From Vibrio tasmaniensis (GTDB taxonomy: Bacteria > Pseudomonadota > Gammaproteobacteria > Enterobacterales > Vibrionaceae), in contig NZ_AP025513.1 in assembly GCF_024347635.1 (NCBI RefSeq), forward strand, positions 1-64,000: a stretch of 64,000 nucleotides of DNA, given 5' to 3'. The position numbers and the translations under genes were made by a program. How positions within the stretch are numbered: position 1 is the first letter of the stretch; the number at the start of each line of letters is the position of its first letter. Shown here piece by piece: positions 18,001-26,079 of the stretch. The notes beneath the pieces were generated by a model. That model saw only the letters and a list, made by a program, of their open reading frames with translations. It had not been told where the DNA came from and did not search any database.

Positions 18001-20318
18001 AGTGGAATCAACCCGGCCTAGTTCGGCTCCATGTGCATGTTCTGCGCGACAACATGTACCGCTATGTACTCAGTCAGCATAACTCCGCTCTCGACGGATG
18101 GAGCATCACGCTAGTCCATACGCAATTATTCCGCATTTACAACACGCTGATGCAGGGCGGGGCCTTTGAGGAACCGCTAGTGGACAATCACATTCGCAAC
18201 TACATCGGCCTAGAAGCCCAGTCGTTATGCTCCGACAGTGATAGTGCGTACTGGGATAACGTATTGAACGGTGCAACATACACTCGCCTGCCCAAACTAA
18301 ACGCCACGCAGCCAGTCTCAGAGCTGTCAGTGCTGTTCCATGAGGTGGAAATCAGCAAGCAGCTATCGGACAGGATCATTGCGCTAGCAGACCTGTTGTC
18401 AGTGCCAGTCAAAACACTGTTGATGGCGGCACACCTTAAATTCCTGAGCGTGGTATCTGGCGATGCTGACGTCATGACTGGTTACGAGCACAGCGGCCGT
18501 CCTGAAGCGGAAGACGCCACCAAGGCGATCGGACTTTTCCTCAACACTGTACCATTCCGGGTGAATGTCGATGTGGAAACTTGGGCTGACCTAATTCAGC
18601 GTGTATATCAAGCGGAAGCGGCATTGTTGCCACACCGTCGTTACCCAATGGCACGCATGAAACAGGACATAGGCACTCAGGAACCACTGTTCGACACCGC
18701 TTTCAACTACACCCATTTCTACCTGTTGAAAGAACTCAAAGAAATGCCTGAGTTCAACCTACTGGATGTACGAGCGAACTCAGAGACAGAATTCGCGATT
18801 AGAGCCGAGTTCTGCCGCCACTTCTTCACTGATGATGTGAAACTCAGCCTTCACTATCACGAGCACGCCTTCACGGCGGAGCAGGTGGAGAACTTCGCGC
18901 AATACTATCTCACTATCTTTGAGAGCATGACTCAGGACCACAAGGCGGACCCTAGACGCCAGCCCATTCTGACACAACAGGAGCTGGCGGTTATTGCAGA
19001 GCAGAGCACTACCATTCCATTGAATCTGGTACAACGACCAGAATTAGATAGTAAGGATGTGGGCGTTTACATCCTAGGAGAATCGGGACGTTTTCTCCCA
19101 GAGGGAGCGATCGGCGATCTGTACTTTGTCAACGCTACGGTAGACGGGTTGGAAACGGATGTTAACCCAGTCCTGAATGGCCAGAGATTGCGAGCCTCTC
19201 AATTGAAAGGACGTTACCTTCAGGATGGCGACGTTGAAATTGTCAACGAAGAGACGACGCTGATTTTCCGAAAGCCTGAGTTGCGTCAAGACCAAACCGT
19301 CAACGCAGCAGCAGCGCAGCAGGCTCCTCTAGATGCTGTGGAGACACGCATCGCTGCGGCTTGGGCACAGGCGCTCAAGATTTCCCAAGAGAATATCGGA
19401 CGCAACGATAACTTCTTTGACTTGGGAGGCAACTCTCTGGCAGCAATGAAAGTCACGATCATGCTTGAAGGATTGGTTTCTTTGGTGGATCTCATGCGCA
19501 ACTCCACTCTCGCACCACTGGCCGATGTGGCCAGAAAGAAAATGCCCGTCGACGGGGCTGACCTATTGGTGTCACTCATCCCAGATCGGCAATCAGCGCA
19601 AGTCACTCTGGTGTGTTTCCCATATGCAGGTGGCAACGCTATCAACTTCAAGCCATTCGCCGAACGTCTTGCAGAGATGAATGCCGATATACAGGTTTTC
19701 GCTGTGGAGCCCCCAGGGCATAACCTAAGTAATAGCGATGAACCACTGCTATCCGTCGAGCAGTTGGCGAAAAAGGCGGCTGAGGAAATCAACGCCAATA
19801 TCAGTGGCGACGTGTTCATCTGGGGACACTGCGTCGGCAGCGCCGCCGCTTTGGCCACCGCTGGACTACTGGGAGAAGGTGTCGCGGGTGTATTTATCGG
19901 CGGCAAGCTACTACCAGACGCGGCACGCTCCCGCAGCCTTGCAGACGAGCTAGAATCCATGTCAATGAAGGACGTTGAAGAATGGCTGGTGACTCAGACT
20001 GGTTATGGTGTTCTGAATACCCTGTCCGAGCCTCAACTGACGCAACTGGTGAAAACCTTCCGTCACGATGCTTGCGGCGCCAATCGCTACCTTGCTGATA
20101 TAACGGAAAACGGGATACCTATGTCACTGCCTCTGATGATGGTGGCTGCGCAAGACGATCCCCTTACGCCACAGTATAAAGAGCAGTATGTGGAATGGAG
20201 CAAAATTTGTAAAACTGTAACGCTGGTTGAACTGACTAAAGGAGGGCACTACTTCTGTAGGACTAATCCTGAAGAAACTGCAAACGTAGTCAGCGAGCTA
20301 ATGCAATCAAGAAAGTAA
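15051..20318 (+). CDS. NRPS3: half-C, A (Ser), T, C, A-remnant, T, Cys-TE
   Basis: The order in this 1755-residue protein is: C-lobe-only region (about 1-240), A domain (265-770), carrier (S808 in IGGNSI), C domain (870-1320), A-domain remnant (1330-1410), carrier (S1462 in LGGNSL) and thioesterase (1510-1755). The A pocket reads D-V-W-H-F-S-L-V-D-K, the serine code. The second C domain has HNSALDG from H1010, so the second His is Asn. The remnant keeps only a stretch like VGVYILGESGRFLPEGAIGD, so the last module cannot load itself. The thioesterase motif is GHCVGS with Cys1594 in place of Ser, with D1702 or D1703 and H1733 completing a triad. Confidence 0.9.
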   Translation: MQSIETKGQLKVAAAQRPEHGKYWRSLLAEPVEKNLFHPDRVKPSGGLNQRYVHTLGTKVSQRLHKLSGGKTATRQVVMLAALAELLRRYTGCKTACIGQPLQAEQTSLSDYLAMRIHAPLDASFKQLLGAARDAMLAGLEFCDYPLAVLADEFGLEAEKGGNPFFDVALEALETANDSVSSQLQCPVLISHFVAAEQGKFTISYDDGLFDADSIQRIAEHFEKLLLELSSAPDEEVAAASIITQADDALLQKVNATDREYRQDVRIETVFAEQVTQTPDTMAVVCAQDELTYAQLNDAVNSLAAKLTAVGVEEDQLVAVAAERSTQMIVAILAILRAGGAYLPIDPGYPANRIQYVLENSGANVILTHRNLLQLETSDYTVIDIDAKALKTEQTASLAPVGSAENLAYAIYTSGSTGKPKGVLIEHHSVINRIAWMQNAYPLTSEDVILQKTPISFDVSVWELFWWFFTGSRVCMLEPGGEREPEKIVAAIEKHKVTTMHFVPSMLNAFLDYVESTQAVHRLRSLCKVFTSGEALTLHQAERFKKLLHEANGTRLINLYGPTEATVDVTHFDCTAKATLDKVTIGSPIDNTQIHIVDKQFRRLPIGVPGELCIAGVGLARGYHKLSEMTADRFVTNPENASERWYRTGDLARWLANGEIEYLGRLDHQVKVRGFRIELQEIDTVLRSHPAVRDSVTLVHQAAGLDKLITYVTVSSDSDQEVLRQHVAQQVPAYMVPDMVIVLEQMPLSPNGKLDRKALPSPDSYLQTADFIAPRNRTEEILAGIWCEVLQLPRVGVYDNFFAIGGNSIHFVTVLAKARTFDLEFTFQQLFANPTIATLAQVMEDEKGELQQHRFETFELLSERDRQRLPKGIEDAYPLSMLQAGLIFQNELTFGTAQYHDIISYIIESPINLEVFKRAADILVNRNPIFRTSYHLNGFDEYIQMVNIGVKAPLYCHDLREMSDEEQEKWHHNWLAEEKAYRFEWNQPGLVRLHVHVLRDNMYRYVLSQHNSALDGWSITLVHTQLFRIYNTLMQGGAFEEPLVDNHIRNYIGLEAQSLCSDSDSAYWDNVLNGATYTRLPKLNATQPVSELSVLFHEVEISKQLSDRIIALADLLSVPVKTLLMAAHLKFLSVVSGDADVMTGYEHSGRPEAEDATKAIGLFLNTVPFRVNVDVETWADLIQRVYQAEAALLPHRRYPMARMKQDIGTQEPLFDTAFNYTHFYLLKELKEMPEFNLLDVRANSETEFAIRAEFCRHFFTDDVKLSLHYHEHAFTAEQVENFAQYYLTIFESMTQDHKADPRRQPILTQQELAVIAEQSTTIPLNLVQRPELDSKDVGVYILGESGRFLPEGAIGDLYFVNATVDGLETDVNPVLNGQRLRASQLKGRYLQDGDVEIVNEETTLIFRKPELRQDQTVNAAAAQQAPLDAVETRIAAAWAQALKISQENIGRNDNFFDLGGNSLAAMKVTIMLEGLVSLVDLMRNSTLAPLADVARKKMPVDGADLLVSLIPDRQSAQVTLVCFPYAGGNAINFKPFAERLAEMNADIQVFAVEPPGHNLSNSDEPLLSVEQLAKKAAEEINANISGDVFIWGHCVGSAAALATAGLLGEGVAGVFIGGKLLPDAARSRSLADELESMSMKDVEEWLVTQTGYGVLNTLSEPQLTQLVKTFRHDACGANRYLADITENGIPMSLPLMMVAAQDDPLTPQYKEQYVEWSKICKTVTLVELTKGGHYFCRTNPEETANVVSELMQSRK

Positions 20319-20324
20319 TATCAG

Positions 20325-20356
20325 TCTCCCCCCCTACTCAGGGGGGCGTTTTATTT
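20325..20356 (+). terminator. Intrinsic terminator after NRPS3
   Basis: A run of C, the loop TACTCA and GGGGGG are followed by CGTTTTATTT. It closes the thioesterase-SDR-NRPS operon and separates it from azlC, which must have its own promoter in 20357-20465. Confidence 0.8.
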
Positions 20357-20465
20357 GTAATTCAGGAACAAAGCGTAAAGTCGAGCATTTCTGATTGTGT
20401 AAATAAATTAAGCTTGTCTAGTTATTATTAGTCCTGAAAAAATGTTAGTTAAGGAACCCTTTATT

Positions 20466-21242
20466 ATGAGAAATTTGTCCGAAAAATCCGATGAGGTAGC
20501 GAGTCTGCCACCACATATTGAATCAAAACAACAACACTTTATAGACGGTGTAACAGCTATGTTTCCGTTTATTCTTTCAGCCATACCAATGGCGATGATT
20601 GCAGGGGCGCTAGGCATAACCAGTGGGCTGACTAGCCTGCAAACTCTTCTGTTGGCAATGCTTGCAAACTCAGGAACTATTCAGTTTGTCGTTTATATGA
20701 TGTTGCAGGAGTCTGCGAGCTGGACTGTAGTTCTGCTCACAGTACTTACCCTAAGCCTTCGAATGATGATCTACAGTATTGTGTTACGAGATAAAGTCTA
20801 TGATATTTCCCCCGGATGGAAACTAGTGATGGGTTTTGGATTGATCGATGCGTTGTTCTTTATTTGGATTGAAAGGTTCAAAGATAAAGAAGCGACGGTG
20901 ATGGCCCGTCAATGGTTCTATCTAGGAGGATCATTTTCTATTTATATTGTCTGGACGATCGCTACGATTATTGGGATTTTTGCTGGCTCCGTTATTGTTG
21001 AATGGGCTGGTTCAGGCGTTGACTTTCCAATGACGGCTTTGTTTGTTGCTATGTTAGCGTCTTGCTTAGTTGATAGAAAATCATACTGTATTGTTACTGT
21101 CGCAGGCCTGACTGCAATACTGGCTCATCAAGTGCCATACGGACTGAGTACTATTTTGGGAACCGTTGCAGGTGTTGGCGCCGGGGTGTTGTATGACCGA
21201 TTAGTTTCTGTGAAACGTGTAGACCATGTGGAGGTGAATTGA
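20466..21242 (+). CDS. azlC: AzlC-like large permease subunit
   Basis: The AzlC family product has several hydrophobic segments and the typical FPFILSAIPMAMIAGALGIT start of the first helix. The start at 20466 (MRNLSEKSDEVASL) has AAGGAA nine bases upstream; an in-frame ATG at 20442 has none. AzlC works with AzlD as an exporter of branched-chain amino acids and analogues in characterised members. The pair stands directly after a peptide synthetase cluster whose middle A domain looks aliphatic, so export of the product, of a precursor or of a toxic analogue is a reasonable inference. Stop and next start are separated by one base. Confidence 0.8.
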   Translation: MRNLSEKSDEVASLPPHIESKQQHFIDGVTAMFPFILSAIPMAMIAGALGITSGLTSLQTLLLAMLANSGTIQFVVYMMLQESASWTVVLLTVLTLSLRMMIYSIVLRDKVYDISPGWKLVMGFGLIDALFFIWIERFKDKEATVMARQWFYLGGSFSIYIVWTIATIIGIFAGSVIVEWAGSGVDFPMTALFVAMLASCLVDRKSYCIVTVAGLTAILAHQVPYGLSTILGTVAGVGAGVLYDRLVSVKRVDHVEVN

Positions 21243-21243
21243 G

Positions 21244-21585
21244 GTGGAAACATATATTCTAATTGCATTGATAGCTGTATGTGCATTTTTGCCCCGTTAT
21301 TTGCCATGGGTTGTTTTGGCAGGGAGACCTTTGCCTCATAAGGTGGATAATATTCTTCGTATGACGCCAGCTGCGGTTATAGCAGCGCTCGTTTTTCCTA
21401 CCGTGTTATTCATTGAGAATGAAGTTTCGGTGAGTTTATTGGTACACCCTTACTTTTTAGCATCATTGGCAACACTTATTTTTATGTTGTTATCTAAACG
21501 ACTGATACTTTCAAGCACATTAGGTGTGATTTTATTTATATTTCTAAACTTATACCTAGATCTAATTGTACGTACGTTTGAATAA
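21244..21585 (+). CDS. azlD: AzlD-like small permease subunit
   Basis: The GTG start at 21244 has GGAGG eight bases upstream, inside the end of azlC, which implies coupled translation. The 113-residue protein has four hydrophobic segments and the AzlD hallmark FLPRYLPWVVLAGRPLP near the start. Known partners form a two-subunit amino-acid exporter with AzlC. There is nothing unusual in length. Base composition falls towards the AT-rich genes that follow. Confidence 0.8.
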   Translation: METYILIALIAVCAFLPRYLPWVVLAGRPLPHKVDNILRMTPAAVIAALVFPTVLFIENEVSVSLLVHPYFLASLATLIFMLLSKRLILSSTLGVILFIFLNLYLDLIVRTFE

Positions 21586-21623
21586 TTATTCTTAACTGAA
21601 AATTTCTGAAATAGGTAATATAT

Positions 21624-22346
21624 ATGATTAAAGAAAAGAAAAGTGTTAGAGTTGCTGTCGCACAGTTCAGAGCAATTAGGGGAAATATTGATAGAAACAG
21701 TAGTGAACATCTAAAGCTGATCAAATCCGCTTCGGAGAAAGATGTCGATATAATTGTGTTTCCAGAACTTTCTTTAACCGGGTATGAGCCAGATATGTCC
21801 AACTCTCTAAAAGTATCAAGCGCTACTGTTCAGAATATGAATTTTAATAAAGTATCTGAAAAATTCGATATTACTATTGTTGTTGGCGCTCCCGTAGATG
21901 ATGGACACGGTTTGCCAAAGCTGGGGGCTATTATTTTTAGTCCTGGTAAAGAACCAATTTTGGCAAGTAAAATAAATCTGCACAGCCATGAGCTCGATTA
22001 CTTTAGTCCTGGAAAAAGTAAACATACATTTACCATAAAGGGTGTGGTGTTTGGTTTGGCTATTTGTGCCGATGCACTTAATGAATCTCATATTTCAAGC
22101 TTAAGAGAGTCAGGGGTGGATTGTTGTTTAGCTCCATCGCTAATAACTGAAAATGGTTATGATAATGATGTGGAAATCTTAAGAAATTACGCTGATAAAT
22201 ATAGATTTAGTATCGCTGTTTCTAACTACATTGGTAAATCAGGAGTTTTTTTTTCGACAGGAAAAAGTATGATTATAAATCAAAAACATCAAATCCAATC
22301 TCAAGCATCTATAAATGAAGTTGGTTTTATTTGGTCTGACATATAA
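21624..22346 (+). CDS. Nitrilase-superfamily amidohydrolase
   Basis: The 240-residue carbon-nitrogen hydrolase has the catalytic Glu in FPELSLTGY, the Lys in ASKINLHSHE and the nucleophilic Cys in LAICADAL. Members hydrolyse nitriles or amides, or transfer acyl groups. It is AT-rich compared with the NRPS genes and has only a weak ribosome site. Since it sits between the exporter pair and the phosphopantetheinyl transferase, it may tailor the peptide, cleave an amide of a precursor or detoxify the product. The substrate cannot be read from sequence. The length is slightly short for the family but the fold appears complete. Confidence 0.8.
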   Translation: MIKEKKSVRVAVAQFRAIRGNIDRNSSEHLKLIKSASEKDVDIIVFPELSLTGYEPDMSNSLKVSSATVQNMNFNKVSEKFDITIVVGAPVDDGHGLPKLGAIIFSPGKEPILASKINLHSHELDYFSPGKSKHTFTIKGVVFGLAICADALNESHISSLRESGVDCCLAPSLITENGYDNDVEILRNYADKYRFSIAVSNYIGKSGVFFSTGKSMIINQKHQIQSQASINEVGFIWSDI

Positions 22347-22398
22347 CGATTTTTTATTGTCTTTTAATTGAAAGTAAGTAACATCCTTTCTCTACGGT

Positions 22399-23172
22399 GT
22401 GTTTAAATTTAATTGGATATTTATGTTACCCGGTTTTTTTTTCTATAAAAAGTTATATTTGAACACACCATTTGTGAAAGATTGTTCACTTTTTTACAAT
22501 GAACGTAATGGACAGATTCTAACAGCTTTGAAGTTTTCACAAGCGAAGTACTCACTAGCCTTGTACAACACCCTGGATGTTTCTATACCAAAAGTCATTT
22601 TAAAGTCAATAAAGGAGCGTCAAGCAGAGTTTTTAGCTGGTAGATTGTCTGCTAAGTTTGCGTTAAAAAATCTAACAGGTCATAAGCATTATTGTTTTGA
22701 TGTAGGAGTTGGAGAGTTTCGTCAACCTCTCTGGCCTACCAATATAGTTGGCTCCATTAGTCATACTAGTGATACCGCTTTAGCTATTGTCTCCAAAAAA
22801 AGCATAGAGAAAACCTCGATAGGAATTGATATCGAAAATATTTGTCCAATGAATATTGTAGATGAAGTTTCAAGTCATGTTTTTGATATGAATGAAAATA
22901 CACTACTCAAAAATTATGGCTACTCTGAGTCTCAGGTATTTTCTTTAATTTTTTCTGCGAAGGAGAGCATTTTTAAATCGTTATTTAGCCACGTTAATGA
23001 GTATTTTGGTTTTGAGAAGGCTAAGTTGAAGTCTGTAGATATCAAGAAATATGAAATGACATTTTATTTAAATGAGGACTTTGCTTTACGTTACCAAATA
23101 CCAATTAAGCAAACTGTTTCATTCAGCGTCTATAGTGAATATGTGATTACATACTCTCATATATCTAAATAG
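22399..23172 (+). CDS. 4'-phosphopantetheinyl transferase, EntD/Sfp type
   Basis: The 257-residue protein carries the three motifs of carrier-protein activating transferases: GSISHT, GIDIE and FSAKESIFK. It attaches the pantetheine arm of CoA to carrier Ser residues such as S954, S784, S808 and S1462 of the three synthetases, making the cluster self-sufficient. The start may be the GTG at 22399 or the ATG at 22423 (MLPGFFFYKK); no strong ribosome site decides. It is AT-rich, like the amidohydrolase gene before it, which hints at a separate origin from the NRPS operon. An IS5-family end follows 115 bases later. Confidence 0.85.
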   Translation: MFKFNWIFMLPGFFFYKKLYLNTPFVKDCSLFYNERNGQILTALKFSQAKYSLALYNTLDVSIPKVILKSIKERQAEFLAGRLSAKFALKNLTGHKHYCFDVGVGEFRQPLWPTNIVGSISHTSDTALAIVSKKSIEKTSIGIDIENICPMNIVDEVSSHVFDMNENTLLKNYGYSESQVFSLIFSAKESIFKSLFSHVNEYFGFEKAKLKSVDIKKYEMTFYLNEDFALRYQIPIKQTVSFSVYSEYVITYSHISK

Positions 23173-24212
23173 CTGTTTCGAGGGTTTTGTCGCAAGCATT
23201 ACTCAATGCTTTATGATTGCAGAACTTTTTCCTACGTAGCGATCGCATGACCATCAAATTCACAGGCCGTCATTTTCCTTCCGAGATGGCGTTGTTGATC
23301 AAATCAGCTTGAAGGTTAACGACGCCATATGTGACTCACCGTTAGCTTCGTACAGGCATGCCTAGTCCTATGACTTTGTTTATAGCGTTGACATTCGCCA
23401 TGATTTCACCCACTTGAGCGTTGTAACACCTCAAGCTCAATTTACCGCTGGTTAGTCCTTTATATCGAGACATTGCGGTCTCAGATATTGAGCGATAGTG
23501 ATAACCAGACTCGGGTTTCCCCTCCGCTATTGTTCCGTTTTTCAGAGCCTCTACAGCTTCATTTCTGGGATGCCCATCTTCCCAAAACGCTGCATTCTTT
23601 CGAGGTGGTATCAACGGAGTACAACCTTTATTATTCAGAGTATTGTGGCAACTTTTTGTGTCATATGCTCCATTGTAGTGGTCAAGTAAAACTGGCCACA
23701 GTTTTATAAGGGAACCAAAACTGTCGTTCCGACTCATTTGGTGTTAATCCACCATTGTATTGATGTGGACGATGCTGGTTGTAATAACCAACCAAATAAT
23801 CCGTTATTGCTTTCTGTGCCTCTGTAAAACTTCTATAGCCATTCTTTGGTACCCATTCCGTTTTTAAACTTCTGAACACTCGCTCCATAGGACTATTATC
23901 CCAACAGTTCCCTCGACGACTCATACTTTGAGTGATTCGATATCTCCATAGCAACTGACGATATTTTTTACTCGTATAGTGGCAACCTTGATCCGAGTGG
24001 AACATTACACCAGACGGCCTTCCGCGGCTCTCATTGGCCATGGTCAGCGCCTTGCCAGTCAATACACTATCTGGTGAGTTAGACATTGCCCAACCGATGA
24101 CTTTTCGTGCGAACAAGTCAATAACAACGGCTAGATAAGACCATCTCTCCCCCGTCCAGATAGGGGTTGTAAGCCGGAACCCGCCAAAATTTTGCTAAAT
24201 CATTTCATATAG

Positions 24213-24243
24213 GGGGTCTACGCCGGAACCGCCGAAATTTCCG
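24213..24243. repeat. Second Tn3-type end just inside the left end
   Basis: GGGGTCTACGCCGGAACCGC and the following GAAATTTCCG resemble the outer terminal repeat but differ at several positions. It lies 50 bp inside the element in the same orientation. No matching internal end was found near the right side. Confidence 0.6.
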
Positions 24244-24313
24244 ACATAGGATTGTAAGAATGTGAGTCATTTGATTGGTATGGGAATTAAGTTTTTCTAT
24301 CTACCTATACACT

Positions 24314-25465
24314 CTAATACCATTGATATGAAGGGCGAAAGGACAAGGATTTCAAGTACTTATTCAGTTGCTTGATACTATCAAGCTTTCCTATTCGTTT
24401 TTGGAGTGCCGTAATCGAATCTTCAGCCATAACAATATGCTCTTGCATTTTTGCCTGCGTCTTTTTTTTACTCGTTGCTGAAAACTCTTTCCAAACTATA
24501 GATTTAAAGCCTTGATTATTGAAAATGTCACGGTGGGTACGGTTCAGTTCTCTTATTCTCATTTCAAGAAGGTGCTCCATTCTTAACAGAGTAGTTTCAT
24601 CAAGAAGGCAGTCCGCACCGGGGACATACTTCGTAAACATCCTAACCAAGGTCATGACATCGTTGTCTCGTTTGGCAACGGCAAGAGTCTGCATCAAACG
24701 ATGTTTTTCTTCTTTTTTCAACGGATCTGTTTCTTTATCTGGGTGAATCACACTAGCAATACGCTTGTACATCTTATTGAGTTGAGTCCCCCTAAACATC
24801 TCCTTAATGTTTAGTGCGTCATCTTCTTCACTGTCAAAATAGTCAAACTCAAAGTCATGCCATTCATCTTCACGTTGCTCCCACTCAGACGTTGCTTCAG
24901 CGTGGTGTTCAAAGAAAGCCGCACTGATCGAATCTATCAAAGACTCAAGGTTAAATCGATTACCCGATGCCAATGTTTCACGTATTTTCTTATGAGGAAG
25001 GTCTATATCTTCCCCTAACATAGCCTTCATAGCACTTTCAAATTCGCTGCATGCAGTATCAAGTGCCTTTTGCTTTTCTTTTCTAAACACCTTGTCATGA
25101 TAAGCGTCGTACTCCGCACTCAATGCATGAACCTCGTCCATGTTATAAAAGAAGGGAAGTTGGTAAAAATCACTCAACTCATGTTCAATTACCTTCATTA
25201 AGCGACTCTGGGTGTCTTTCTTCAATTCTTTTGCTGTCAGAAAAGAAAGAAGGTGTTTCACCCAAGCACACCGCGTACTACCAAGCTTTTTATCATAGGG
25301 ATCTAATACTTTGTTGTACTCTAAAAAAAGCAGGTCGACCTTGCGCTCAGCTTTTTCATTACGAAGCTCATTTTTTTCTATTTTCTTCCAAAGTTCAGAT
25401 AGATAGTTTGCTTGTATATCTGAACCATCGCTTAAACTGAAAGTCGGTACTGTTATCTCTGTCAT
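24314..25465 (-). CDS. J-domain-like passenger protein of the Tn3-family element
   Basis: A 383-residue soluble protein, rich in charged residues, has predicted coiled coils at both ends. At about residues 225-275 it has MYKRIASVIHPDKETDPLKK, matching the HPD signature between helices II and III of J domains, which stimulate Hsp70 ATPase. An acidic stretch (DDEWHDFEFDYFDSEEDD-like) precedes it. I do not recognise the remainder. It is transcribed with the resolvase, 23 bases downstream. A J-domain protein is an unusual transposon passenger; a role in protein quality control, transposition or phage response is conjecture. Confidence 0.7.
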   Translation of the reverse strand: MTEITVPTFSLSDGSDIQANYLSELWKKIEKNELRNEKAERKVDLLFLEYNKVLDPYDKKLGSTRCAWVKHLLSFLTAKELKKDTQSRLMKVIEHELSDFYQLPFFYNMDEVHALSAEYDAYHDKVFRKEKQKALDTACSEFESAMKAMLGEDIDLPHKKIRETLASGNRFNLESLIDSISAAFFEHHAEATSEWEQREDEWHDFEFDYFDSEEDDALNIKEMFRGTQLNKMYKRIASVIHPDKETDPLKKEEKHRLMQTLAVAKRDNDVMTLVRMFTKYVPGADCLLDETTLLRMEHLLEMRIRELNRTHRDIFNNQGFKSIVWKEFSATSKKKTQAKMQEHIVMAEDSITALQKRIGKLDSIKQLNKYLKSLSFRPSYQWY

Positions 25466-25488
25466 TGTTCTGTTCTAGTTATCTAATA

Positions 25489-26079
25489 TCAAGTTATGTT
25501 ATCAACCTTCCGCCTGCGAGCCAACGTCCGATAGACGGTTGGGCGCGAGATTGAGAACAGTTCAGCTAGGTCACTGATAGAATACTTACCAGTACAATGC
25601 ATTTTGTATAGCTCTTTTTGTTGCCTATCTGAAAGCTTTGGCTGCTTACCTTTGAGTTTCCCTTTCGCTCGTGCTATTGCCATCCCTTCTTTCGTTCGCA
25701 ACCGAATAAGATCGCCTTCAAATTCCGCGAAGGTGGCTAGTATATTGAAGAACATTTTTCCCATTGGGTCTTTCGGATCGTAGATACTGGCACCCAAGGC
25801 CAGCTTTACGCCTCTGTTTTGTAGTGTGTCAGCAATCTCACGTGCGTCGGGCACCGAACGCGCCAGACGATCAAGCTTGGGAACAACCAGCGTATCACCA
25901 CAACGCACGGCGGCCAGTGCCAGCTCCAGCCCTGGTCTTTGTCTATTTGAACCACTTAGCCCTTTATCTATATAAATTCTGTCCGATGATACCCCGAGTT
26001 TTATCAATGTTTCCTGCTGCACAGTCAAATCCTGTTGTTCTGTAGAGCAACGAGCATATCCAATCTTGATTTTAGTCAT
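25489..26079 (-). CDS. tnpR: Serine resolvase of the Tn3-family element
   Basis: The 196-residue protein has the resolvase catalytic start KIGYARCSTEQQDL with the nucleophilic Ser at about residue 12, the conserved LDRLARSVPDAREI segment and a C-terminal helix-turn-helix (YSISDLAELFSISRPTVYRT). It resolves the cointegrates formed during replicative transposition. It is divergent from the transposase, with the res site expected in the 138 bases between them. It differs clearly from the second serine recombinase at 30951. Confidence 0.92.
   Translation of the reverse strand: MTKIKIGYARCSTEQQDLTVQQETLIKLGVSSDRIYIDKGLSGSNRQRPGLELALAAVRCGDTLVVPKLDRLARSVPDAREIADTLQNRGVKLALGASIYDPKDPMGKMFFNILATFAEFEGDLIRLRTKEGMAIARAKGKLKGKQPKLSDRQQKELYKMHCTGKYSISDLAELFSISRPTVYRTLARRRKVDNIT

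Noticed and set aside
19286..19960. 224-codon minus-strand frame inside NRPS3
   Set aside because: It is the antisense shadow of the carrier and thioesterase region; the composition is Ser/Ala-rich without domain features.
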